Shown here in pieces: positions 1-8,500 of a DNA stretch of 9,375 nt (its first letter is position 1; every line of letters starts with the position of its first letter). Location: NCBI GenBank assembly GCA_015232955.1, contig JADFYS010000059.1, positions 1 to 9,375 of the forward strand, written 5' to 3'. Source of the stretch: Gammaproteobacteria bacterium (GTDB lineage Bacteria; Pseudomonadota; Gammaproteobacteria; Thiohalomonadales; Thiohalomonadaceae). Both the position numbers and the translations under genes were made by a program. The notes beneath the pieces are model-generated. The model ran no database searches. It had not been told where the DNA came from and saw only the letters and a list, made by a program, of their open reading frames with translations.

Positions 1-12
1 TTTCACGCTAAC

Positions 13-115
13 CCCAAGAACCCTGGAAACGCTGAGTGACTATTCATGCGGATTCGTCCCTTGAATAGCCTCGCTTCTCGACTCCCTGAAATCCACTGTT
101 TCCAACTGTCTTGGG
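13..115. repeat. Imperfect palindromic element (REP/MITE-like)
   Basis: The ends of this stretch can pair with each other. CCCAAGA (13-19) pairs with TCTTGGG (109-115); a symmetrical 4x4 internal loop (20-23 / 105-108) follows; TGGAAAC (24-30) pairs with GTTTCCA (98-104). Inside is a separate perfect 7-bp hairpin, CTATTCA (40-46) with TGAATAG (62-68). The element lies just downstream of the phosphatase gene that ends at 182 and contains no credible gene. It has no U-tract next to a strong stem, so it is not a classical intrinsic terminator, though the folded transcript could still stabilise or end the mRNA. The structure resembles small non-coding palindromic repeats of proteobacterial intergenic regions; membership in a genomic family is inferred. 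Confidence 0.6.
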
Positions 116-136
116 TATACAGCTGTCTTGGGTATA
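106..136. repeat. Tandem direct repeat, 2 x CTGTCTTGGGTATA
   Basis: The 14-mer CTGTCTTGGGTATA occurs at 106-119 and again at 123-136, a period of 17 bp. The junction forms the palindrome ACAGCTGT (119-126). The first copy is also part of the right arm of the palindromic element at 13-115, so this looks like a duplicated element end. The core CTTGGGTATA recurs upstream of the same gene, at 4211-4233. Confidence 0.8.
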
Positions 137-181
137 TTTCATCGAATTTCACACAAACACCCTGTTCACCATAGCTGTTGG

Positions 182-3100
182 TTAGCACTCAAATCCGATC
201 ATCGACACATCATCCCGTCGCGCCTCTTCTCCCCGATAATCATTCATCGCATGAAACAGATAATCGCCCATTTCCGAAGTCGTCAATGCACGACCCTCCA
301 GTAGTAGCTGCTTAAACCGTTTTTTGCCCATCATCCGCCGTTTTGGGCCTCCAACCTGATCAATAATTCCGTCGGTGGTTAGGTAAAAACGCCGCCCGGG
401 TTTCCGTTCTACCTCCCGGTTGCTAAAACAGGTGTCGTGCGGAACCGCACGATAGGCGATCCCTTTTTTATCCCCTTTGACCTCGATCACCTCTTCACCA
501 CCAGAATCAGAGTAGAAGAGGGAGAAGCGTGCACCGGCAAAGGTGAGCGGCTGGGATGAATCGAGGGCTATCCAGACCACCCCCAGTTCGATGCCATCAT
601 CCGACTCACCCCCTTCAATGTGCTGCCCAAGTGCATTCTGCATCGAGCGATGCATGTGGGCAATAAGCTCGGCACAGTCGCCTGCAGGAACCAGATCAAT
701 GGCCTGCTCAAAGGCACCATTGGCGATAAGGGTCATAAAGGCCCCCGGAACGCCGTGCCCGGTACAGTCCCCGAGGATGAGATAGACCCCATCCTTCCAG
801 CCACGCACCCAGTAGAGATCGCCACCGACAATATCTCTGGGTTTCCAGAGAATAGAACTATCGGGTAACAACTTATCTACAACATCTTTCGGTGGAAGGA
901 CAGAGCGCTGAATACGGCTGGCGTAGTCGATACTGCCGCGAATAACGGCAAAGGCGTCGCGTAGCCGATCCTCTGCCTCTTTACGCTCGGTGATGTCTCT
1001 GAACGCACCCACATATATCTTGGCATTATCAAGGTTTACTTCACCAACGCTAAGGTCGATAGGAAACTCATTGCCACCCTTTCTCAGTGCAACCACTTCC
1101 CGCACCCCGGCACCGATTAATTTCCCTTTACCCGTTTCAAGGTACTGTTCAAGATAACGGTCATGGTGATCCGCAGATGCAGGCGGCATTAGCATATTGA
1201 TCTTCTGCCCAATCAACTCCTGATGCTGGTAACCAAAAATCCTGAGAGTGGCACGGTTCACCGACTCAATCACCCCCTGTTCAGTAATGGTGATAATCCC
1301 ATCGGCGACGCTCTCCATCACCGCCCTGATACGGGCCTCTTTATCCGTCAGTTCCTGGGTGCGTTCGACTACTCGTTCCTCTAATACTCGTCGCTCCTCT
1401 TCCACCTCGGCGTGATAAATTATAGAGGTGGCAACGCTGGAGATCATTGATGACAAATTGCCGACACTGGTAATGTCATCACCCTGCTGACGCACCCGGG
1501 TAGAGTAATCAAACTGCTCCTCGCTATTCCCCACCATAATGAAGGCAAGCGGAAGCGTGGTTGAAGGACCAGGAATCTTCATCACAATGTATTCGTCCAC
1601 CATTACCTTGGTGGCGAAGGCCTGCTCTTCGGCACCCATCTGCAGATCACTCTCGACCGTGGACTCCTGAATGAGCACATCCTGATGCTGCTGAAAACGG
1701 TTTAGGGGATAATCCCCACTGGTAATGGTGATTGCGGCTATGGCCTCCTCCTCTTCCTCCTCCCAGTATCCGGCATGAGAACCAGGCAGGTAGGCTGTTC
1801 GATCTGCATTGCGCACAAAGAGCAGGCAGCGATCATAACCAAGCTTTTCGTTACTATTCTCTATCGCCAACTCAAACGCCTCATCCAGGGTCTGGGTTGT
1901 CAGTAGTCTCTGCCCCAACTCGAACAGATTGCGGTAGACCTTCATCTGGCGGTCCAGGTTCTCCTGCACCGCATAGAGCCTGGACTCGGTTTGCACCAGC
2001 CGTTGTACACGCTCCTCAAGATTCTGCTGCACCCGGCGCATTGATGCCGTCGCCTTCTCCCCCAGCAGCAGGGTTAGCAATAGTGCCGTAACTGCCATTA
2101 ACAGAGTGACGGCAGTAATAGTCAGCAGACTCAGGCGCATGCTGTAATAGTTCTTCAGCGCTTCTGCCACATCGATTTCGGTGGTCATGCCCAGACCCAG
2201 CTCCCGGTTCCAGTGCCACGCCCCCATCACTGCAACGCCACGGTAGTCACGATACCCCGCCACATCGGCAAAGATGCCCGGGTGTTGTCCATAGGGTGTT
2301 GCCTGGCTTGTCTCACCACGAGAGAGTGCGAGGAGATCGGTTGCCATCCGGGTGAAAGGGAGTTCATTTCGGGGACGGTCTATTTGAAACCCCTCGGTCA
2401 TATCTCCTCCCGGATCGCGTAGTTCCAATCGCGGTTGAAGGGTCGCATTCCGGGGCAGAAGATTGATCTCGCGCAACTGGGTGATAAAACGACTTTTGGT
2501 AATCATCACCCCGTCCTGATTCATCAGGTAGCTCTCACCAGATAGGCCAATCTGCCCCGACTGCATGATCGCGGTCAGCTCCTCTTCCGGCACCAGACGC
2601 TGGGTCAGCCCGGCAAGGACATTACCGAGCACATCACGGACAGGGACCGCGAAAAACATGGTCAGGGGGAGATCCTCCACTTTGACAGGCTTTTCGCTCT
2701 TGTGCAGAGGGACATCGGATCGCATCGGCGGCACAAAGACAGCCTCTCCTGCAAAGACTCGTTCAAACAGGTCGGGGCGGTTGCGGGCGATGAGGTTGTC
2801 ACTGCCGAGGTTACTATCGCGACTCGACGCGACCGTAACACCATTAACATCGATTAGAAAAAAACCGATTTTACCGAACTCCTTCTCCTTGCTACGGAAA
2901 AAGTGACGGATTCGTTGCTGTGCATCCGCCTCCGCGAGCGTTGTCGGCGATGCCCGCAGCGAAAGAAGCTCCTTGGTGATCTCATAGAGCTCCGGATCAC
3001 GCCCCAACTGCATAAGAAATAGTTGGCGCTGCGTTCTCCAACTACTGGCGCGATCAATGGTTCCCTTCAAGGTGACCAGCAGATTGTTGCGCGTGCTCTC

Positions 3101-4138
3101 TACAGCCCCCCTTTTCCCCACATCGAGGGCGTACCACACCAGCAGTGATATCAGGACCACCATCCCCCCCATCACTGTCAACGCCATTATGCGAAATCTC
3201 TTTGAACCGAATTGGCGTGCCAACAGTTCATAAGGCACCAGGGAGGGGAAGAATCGCAACAGCAGCAGTAGTAGCATAAAAGCGGCGATTGTCCCGATCA
3301 CCAGCAGCAGAATTAGCCGGGTGGTTTGGGGGGTATCGTTAACAGTGGCGGAAGGATATTCGGAGGAGAGCCAATGGTTCATAATTGTTCTTCTCTCTTC
3401 CGCTGTGATACTGTCCAGTGCCTTGGTCAAAATGGCATTAAGATGGGGTGCATCATTGCGCGAGAAAAAGTACATATTCGAAGCCGAAAAATCGTTTTGC
3501 GCAACCCCTTTAACCCCGGTGATCAGCTCCTGGCGCAACAGATCCTGAATAACAAGTTGTGACTCGAAAAGCGCCTCCACCTCGCCGTTGAGAACGGCGT
3601 AGATGGAATCAAGCTGGCTTGGGGTCTCTACAATCTCAATGGCAGGAAACTGCTCGCGTATTTTGGGGATAGTTCCAAATCCCTTAACAATCGCCAGCTT
3701 CTTACCGGAGAGATCGGCAAATGAGGCAACCGCTTCATTATCATCACGAACGAAGAGGAACTCCTTTGCGGAAAAATAGGGATGGCTGTAGAGGCCGTAA
3801 GTGGCCCGCTCTTCCGTAAAGTAGGTCGCGGGTAACAGATCGATCTTGCCGGCACGAAAATCGGTTAGCAGCCTGTTCCAGTCGTCACTGATGACACGCA
3901 GTTTTAACCCGGTTTTCGCCAATACCAGTGAGAGAAAATCTCCGGCAATTCCCCCCGGCGTACCGTCATCATTGGTCCCTACAAAGGGGCGCCCCTCCTC
4001 AATGCCGACCGAGATCTCCGGATGGTCCGCTATCCACGCCTGCTCCTCAGTGGTTAGTGAGAAAGGAGCCGTTTTGGCATTGGCCGCAAAGGCTGTTCCA
4101 CAGAAGAGCAGCGCCACCAGCAACCAGAGAGGATTCAT
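182..4138 (-). CDS. SBP, dCache-like, GAF, PAS, SpoIIE-type sensor phosphatase
   Basis: Large membrane receptor with a PP2C output, numbered from the ATG at 4138 (1318 residues). Order: signal peptide (1-~18, ends TAFA); SBP family 3 domain (28-261); helix TM1 (274-295); basic cytoplasmic loop; TM2 (316-337); periplasmic double-Cache-like domain (~339-655, with FFLIDVNGVTVASS and GESYLMNQDGVMITK strands); TM3 (670-692); coiled coil; GAF-like domain (~743-908); coiled coil; PAS (935-1055, ends FRDITERKEAE); SpoIIE/PP2C phosphatase (~1063-1318). Candidate metal-binding acids D1107, D1124, D1256, D1309 and D1310 are all retained, so it should be catalytically competent. The topology is self-consistent: both sensor domains outside, output inside. 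The start is uncertain. The ATG has no clear Shine-Dalgarno; an in-frame TTG at 4153 would add MTIRF, giving the signal peptide a basic residue and an AAGG 11 bases upstream. The most distal TTG (4219) lies within a hairpin and is unlikely. Substrate unknown, probably a STAS-type phosphoprotein. Confidence 0.93.
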   Translation of the reverse strand: MNPLWLLVALLFCGTAFAANAKTAPFSLTTEEQAWIADHPEISVGIEEGRPFVGTNDDGTPGGIAGDFLSLVLAKTGLKLRVISDDWNRLLTDFRAGKIDLLPATYFTEERATYGLYSHPYFSAKEFLFVRDDNEAVASFADLSGKKLAIVKGFGTIPKIREQFPAIEIVETPSQLDSIYAVLNGEVEALFESQLVIQDLLRQELITGVKGVAQNDFSASNMYFFSRNDAPHLNAILTKALDSITAEERRTIMNHWLSSEYPSATVNDTPQTTRLILLLVIGTIAAFMLLLLLLRFFPSLVPYELLARQFGSKRFRIMALTVMGGMVVLISLLVWYALDVGKRGAVESTRNNLLVTLKGTIDRASSWRTQRQLFLMQLGRDPELYEITKELLSLRASPTTLAEADAQQRIRHFFRSKEKEFGKIGFFLIDVNGVTVASSRDSNLGSDNLIARNRPDLFERVFAGEAVFVPPMRSDVPLHKSEKPVKVEDLPLTMFFAVPVRDVLGNVLAGLTQRLVPEEELTAIMQSGQIGLSGESYLMNQDGVMITKSRFITQLREINLLPRNATLQPRLELRDPGGDMTEGFQIDRPRNELPFTRMATDLLALSRGETSQATPYGQHPGIFADVAGYRDYRGVAVMGAWHWNRELGLGMTTEIDVAEALKNYYSMRLSLLTITAVTLLMAVTALLLTLLLGEKATASMRRVQQNLEERVQRLVQTESRLYAVQENLDRQMKVYRNLFELGQRLLTTQTLDEAFELAIENSNEKLGYDRCLLFVRNADRTAYLPGSHAGYWEEEEEEAIAAITITSGDYPLNRFQQHQDVLIQESTVESDLQMGAEEQAFATKVMVDEYIVMKIPGPSTTLPLAFIMVGNSEEQFDYSTRVRQQGDDITSVGNLSSMISSVATSIIYHAEVEEERRVLEERVVERTQELTDKEARIRAVMESVADGIITITEQGVIESVNRATLRIFGYQHQELIGQKINMLMPPASADHHDRYLEQYLETGKGKLIGAGVREVVALRKGGNEFPIDLSVGEVNLDNAKIYVGAFRDITERKEAEDRLRDAFAVIRGSIDYASRIQRSVLPPKDVVDKLLPDSSILWKPRDIVGGDLYWVRGWKDGVYLILGDCTGHGVPGAFMTLIANGAFEQAIDLVPAGDCAELIAHMHRSMQNALGQHIEGGESDDGIELGVVWIALDSSQPLTFAGARFSLFYSDSGGEEVIEVKGDKKGIAYRAVPHDTCFSNREVERKPGRRFYLTTDGIIDQVGGPKRRMMGKKRFKQLLLEGRALTTSEMGDYLFHAMNDYRGEEARRDDVSMIGFEC

Positions 4139-4210
4139 GAAGCGTATAGTCAATTTGTTTGTGGCCTTAGTGGAGTGCGATGTAGATCTGATACACAGTG
4201 AGGCTAGATA

Positions 4211-4233
4211 TATACCCAAGATACTTGGGTATA
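4211..4233. repeat. Perfect 10-bp inverted repeat, TATACCCAAG / CTTGGGTATA
   Basis: TATACCCAAG (4211-4220) and its exact reverse complement CTTGGGTATA (4224-4233) are separated by ATA. The repeat lies in the 100-bp gap between the FIST stop and the next phosphatase start, six bases after the FIST stop in the direction of transcription. In RNA it would form a 10-bp stem with a 3-base loop; no U-run follows on the minus strand, so it is a poor intrinsic terminator but could attenuate or protect the transcript. It uses the same 10-mer as the direct repeats at 106-136. No convincing promoter is visible in the remaining 4139-4210. Confidence 0.85.
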
Positions 4234-4238
4234 GTGTT

Positions 4239-5417
4239 TCAAACCACAGCCAGCAGGATCAGGGTATAGCTATGGAAACAGTTGGTCTCTCTTAACGGTC
4301 CAAACTCCCCGTAGGTGTAAAAACCCGCCCAGGGAGCATCTGGACCAACCTGCTGTTGTAGGCTGTGCAGCAGGTCCTGCTTCTCCTGATCACGAAAAAT
4401 TACCTTTCCACGACCGGCGCAATCAAAGTGGAGGACAAACTTGGGCTCTCGTCCCGCCAGTTGTTTGGCCACCTCTTCACCAATTGCCGTGACACCGGCG
4501 CTAATGAGTTGGGGATCCCTTCGCGTAATCCAGAACTGAGTCCCCGCGTCTACCTCTGTCGGAATGGTCACTGTGCCGGTAGCATCATCTTTGGTTGGCA
4601 TATAGCGGATAAAAAGAGCATCTTCATCATCATCGGCTTTGAAGCCCAGGGTAACACTGTTTAAAACTTTTCCCCAATCACGCTGTTCATCCTCGTTGAG
4701 ATAGCGGTTGACCACGGTTAATGCCGGTTCACCATCAACTTCATAGATGGTGTTCCCTTCGGCACGGGTAATGGTCAGCTTCTCCCCGATGACGACACAG
4801 CCATGATTGACCGCGTGAGCCAAGGTTGCCTCGCCGGAGATTGTAAAGGCGACGGCAGCATCGCTCAGAACCTCATCGTTGTGATACTGATAGGTTTTGA
4901 CAAACTTCCAGTCGTCACCGGTGGCGCCACCGAAGAGGGGTAGCGGTCGCTCTCTTCCCAACCCCTGACGCAGCCCCTGCTCAAAGCGCGTAAAATTGAG
5001 TGTCAAGGCATCGGCAAAGGAGACCAGACATTTGGTGTCATCGTCAATCGTTGACGACAGTGCCGAGGCCAGCGCTTGACCTGTTGCCTCCGGGTCATGT
5101 TGAAGACCGGTGGCGGCCGCAGTTGAAAAACGGATCTCAGAGGATTGAATCACCATCACACTGAGAAAAAAGTTCTCTTCAATAATATCTCCTGCGGCAA
5201 TGACCCCACAGGCAGATCCCCCCATCAGTGGGGCGTTATGGGTGAGTTGGCGCAGGGTCGCCAGTAGCGGCTCCTGCGGGTAGGCGACCGAGGCGAAGGC
5301 GATTACCAGATCCGCCCTGTCGGTTCCTGCTGCAGAAAAGGCATCCTTCACCGCGCGGGTGGCCGCAGCCTTATAGTGTCGATGGGTACTGGAGCCTGTG
5401 CCTGCTTTTGTCGTCAT
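4239..5417 (-). CDS. FIST domain protein (FIST_N + FIST_C), soluble sensor
   Basis: A 392-residue protein with no signal peptide or membrane helix, so probably cytoplasmic. Residues ~33-230 fit FIST_N, including GGSACGVIAAGD (66-77) and LFGGATGDDW (161-170). Residues ~231-385 fit FIST_C, including EVDGEPALTVVNRYL, FDCAGRG (331-337) and the C-terminal YGEFGPLRETNCFHSYTL block. FIST proteins are small-ligand sensors often encoded beside signalling enzymes; some (NosP) bind haem and NO and control a neighbouring histidine kinase. Here the gene lies between two phosphatase receptors on the same strand, 97 bp after the first stop and 100 bp before the next ATG, so it may be a cytoplasmic input or partner for them. 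The start chosen is the ATG at 5417, with AAAGGA six bases upstream; an in-frame TTG at 5435 adds only six residues and would place that Shine-Dalgarno inside the coding sequence. The ligand is unknown. Confidence 0.92.
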   Translation of the reverse strand: MTTKAGTGSSTHRHYKAAATRAVKDAFSAAGTDRADLVIAFASVAYPQEPLLATLRQLTHNAPLMGGSACGVIAAGDIIEENFFLSVMVIQSSEIRFSTAAATGLQHDPEATGQALASALSSTIDDDTKCLVSFADALTLNFTRFEQGLRQGLGRERPLPLFGGATGDDWKFVKTYQYHNDEVLSDAAVAFTISGEATLAHAVNHGCVVIGEKLTITRAEGNTIYEVDGEPALTVVNRYLNEDEQRDWGKVLNSVTLGFKADDDEDALFIRYMPTKDDATGTVTIPTEVDAGTQFWITRRDPQLISAGVTAIGEEVAKQLAGREPKFVLHFDCAGRGKVIFRDQEKQDLLHSLQQQVGPDAPWAGFYTYGEFGPLRETNCFHSYTLILLAVV

Positions 5418-5423
5418 AACGAT

Positions 5424-5429
5424 TCCTTT
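5424..5429 (-). promoter_or_regulatory. Ribosome-binding site of the FIST gene
   Basis: On the minus strand this reads AAAGGA, followed by six bases (ATCGTT) and ATG. This is good Shine-Dalgarno spacing and sets the start at 5417 rather than the in-frame TTG at 5435. The rest of the 96-bp gap (5418-5513) shows no convincing sigma-70 promoter or terminator. Confidence 0.7.
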
Positions 5430-5513
5430 ATCCAATGGTTATCTGAAAGTGCGTTATTCTTCATAGTCAACCAATCATCAGTGTTCGCACATAAAAATAG
5501 GAACTATCCAACA

Positions 5514-8500
5514 TTACGGTTCAAAACCGATAATTGAAACATCATCTCTCCTTTTTTCACTCCCCATGTAACGGTTCATCGCTGCCATCATATGATCCCC
5601 AACCTCCTCCAGAGGCAGCGCTCTCCCCTCCAGCAGTAGCTGCTTGAACCGTTTTTTGCCCATCATCCGCCGCTTCTCTCCCCCTACCTGATCGATCATC
5701 CCGTCGCTGCTGAGGAAGAAGCGCCGTCCCGCTCTCCGCTCCACAGTGCGGTTACTAAAAAGGGTATCATGGGCGACAGCCGAGTATGCAATCCCCTTTT
5801 TATCCCCCTTCACCTCCACCACATCATCCCCATTAATATCATGGTAGAAGAGCGAAAAACGGGCACCTGCATAGGTCAGAGAGTGTTCTGCGTTGGGGAT
5901 CCAGACCACACCCAGCTCAATCCCGTCATCAGAGTCGCTACCGCGCCCATCCTGCCCTAAAGAGGACTGCATGGAGCGATGCATATGTCCAATCAACGCT
6001 GCACAGTCGCCATCTGTCACCAGATCGAGTGCGTACTCAAATGCACCATTGGCAATGAGGGTCATAAAGGCGCCGGGAACCCCATGGCCGGTACAGTCCC
6101 CAAGGATAAGATAGATCCCCTCTGTTCGTGATCGCACCCAGTAGGTGTCCCCCCCGACCACATCCCGAGGTTGCCAGAGGATAAACGACTTTGGCAGCAA
6201 CTGATTTACCAACTCCTCTCGAGGAAGAATAGAGCGCTGAATACGGCTTGCATACTGAATCGAACCGGTAATGACCTCGTAGGCATCATGAAGACGATAC
6301 TCGGCCTCCTTGCGCTCGGTTATATCACGCAGTACCCCGACATAGATTCGCTCATCGCCGATATCTACCTCCCCTACAGCGACCTCTAACGGGATCTCAT
6401 GGCCATTGGCGTGCAGCCCGATTCGTTCACGCGCCCCCTGACCGACAAATTCCCCCTCTCTAGAACGGGTAAATCGGGCCATATGGCGATCATGGTGCAT
6501 CGCTTCTGAGGGTGGCATCAGACGCTTGATATTCTTGCCCACTATCTCGGTGAGGGGATAGCCAAAAATAGTCTCTGCGGCACGATTGGCCGATTCAATA
6601 ATGCCATAGGGGTTGATACTAATCAGGGCGTCGGACATATTGTCCATCACCGTCCGAATACGCTTTTCACTGGTGGCAAGGGCGGCTGTTCTCTCCTCCA
6701 CCATCATCTCCAGGTTGCGATTAAACTGACGCAGCTCCTCTTTCTGGCGTTCGATATCCTCGGTTCTCGCCTGCACCATCCGTTTCAGGCGGAGGTTGTT
6801 GAGAGTAAAGAGAATAAAGATCACAATAATCGCCAGAGCGATCTTCCACAACAGTTGATAGTCAACACCATCACTCACCTTCAGGCCAACCCAGCGCAAG
6901 CGAATCGCCTCTATCTCGTGCTCGGGGAGAGCCGTTATCGCCCGATTGAGAATAGAGAGAACCTCCGGTGGCAGCCCCTTACGCAGGGCGATATGGAGCT
7001 GCCGTCTCTGATCCAGACGCAACACCACCTTCAGGTTATAAAAACCGAGCTGATTGATCAGATAACCGATCACCTCGAGGTTACCCACATACGCCTCCAC
7101 CCCTCCCGAGCTGAGCTGTTCAAGGCCGGCACGGGTCCCGCGAATCGGCACCAGAATCAGCTCGGGATAATCCCGCTCCAACATAGATTGAACCGAGGTC
7201 CCCTCAGGGACCCCCACCCGCATCCCGACGAGATCCCCCACATCGGTGATAAAGCCGGCATCACTGCGCATCAGTATCCCATCATTGAGTTCAATAGTCG
7301 GTTCACTAAAGTCAAGATAGCCCTCCCGTTCAGCAGTTCTGCTGACGGCTGCCAACATATCGATCTCACCCCGTTTCGCCAACTCCACCGAATCAGTCCA
7401 TTTTTCGGTGGCCACCAGTTGAAAGTCAATTCCGGAAGTTTCGGAAATCTGCTGTAAAAGATCCGCCATCATCCCCTCATAACGGGGCACTTCATGATCA
7501 CGATTTATCGCCTCTATCGGTAGCCACGCCGGATCCACCGCAAAACGGATTTTGGCGTTCTGTCTCAGCCAGTCCCGCTCCTTTTCACTCAGGCTAAGCA
7601 TCACATCACTGCTCTCCACCTGACTCATCCAGCGTTCGGTGATCGCTCTCTGCTTCTCCCGACTCAGACTCGTCATGGCGAGCGACACAATCTCGGCCAG
7701 AGGTTGATACCCCTTTTTTGCCGCCATATGGATATCCTGCGTTGTTCTTCCCGGAACCAGCTGCTTCATCTCTACCCCCGAGATGAAGAACTGCTGCATC
7801 ACATAAGTGGTTGAAGGGTTGTCATTGATAAATGTGACACACCCCCCATTCGCCAACAGACGAAGCCCTTCGAGAATGGTCTCCACCTCCACCAGCTCTA
7901 TCTTTGGGTACTTTTTCTTTAGCCATGATCCTACTGCGTATCCTTTGACCACCGCTACCCGCATCCCGTCAAGAGCCGAAAGCGAACGAAAACCGGGGTG
8001 TCCCTTACGCACAAAGAAGTAGTCGGCCAGCGTAATGTAGGGCTGGGTGAAGTGGGAAAACTGTGCCCGCTCCTCGTTATAGTTAAGCGCCGGCAGAAGG
8101 TCGAGCTCCCCCCGTTGAAAACTGGCAAGAAGCTCGGACCAGGTCTGGCCCGTCACCATCTCAAAACGGAGGCCGGTCAGTGCCGCAATCTCATCAAGAT
8201 AGTCCTTGGCAATTCCATCATAATCACCACTCCTGTTGACAAAATCGAATGGCGCCCAGTCCATCTCCCCTCCCACCCGAATCACGGGATGGCGCTCAAT
8301 CCACTGCTGTAACTCCGGAGTGAGCGGGAGACGAACCCCCAACCCCTCCGTCTCAATCTCCATCCAGCGCTTGCGAATAGCGTTCATCTCTGACTCGGTG
8401 ACACTCTCCAGCGCCTTACTCAGTATCGAGTGCAGAACGGGAGCGTTATTTCGCACCGCAAGATAGAGTGAGGGATCACCCTCACCGTTGATCGCAAATT

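Noticed and set aside
3..188. A 61-codon minus-strand frame downstream of the last gene.
   Set aside because: It runs through the palindromic repeat and direct repeats, overlaps the end of the phosphatase gene, and has no recognisable protein features.
182..4138. Mobile cassette consisting of the downstream phosphatase gene bounded by CTTGGGTATA repeats.
   Set aside because: No transposase, integrase or clear target-site duplication is present, and the flanking copies differ in form (tandem on one side, inverted on the other). A cassette is not demonstrated, only shared repeat termini.
4211..4233. Intrinsic terminator after the FIST gene.
   Set aside because: The stem is perfect, but it is AT-rich at its base and is followed by TATCTAGCC rather than a U-tract on the minus strand. 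It is better described as an inverted repeat.
5414..5464. A 16-codon minus-strand frame (begins MKNNALSD) whose TGA overlaps the FIST ATG, a possible coupled leader peptide.
   Set aside because: It has no ribosome-binding site, its ATG follows a chance TTGACT, and frames of this size are expected by chance. It is worth noting only if conserved in relatives.
5442..5470. A TTGACT hexamer (5465-5470, minus strand) as a -35 box for the FIST gene.
   Set aside because: At 16-18 bp spacing there is no acceptable -10 box (TTCAGA at 17), so a promoter is not supported.
6855..7457. A 200-codon plus-strand frame opposite the third SBP domain, the longest antisense frame.
   Set aside because: The minus-strand frame here encodes clear SBP, linker and membrane-helix sequence. 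The antisense product has no domain features and looks like a codon-usage shadow.
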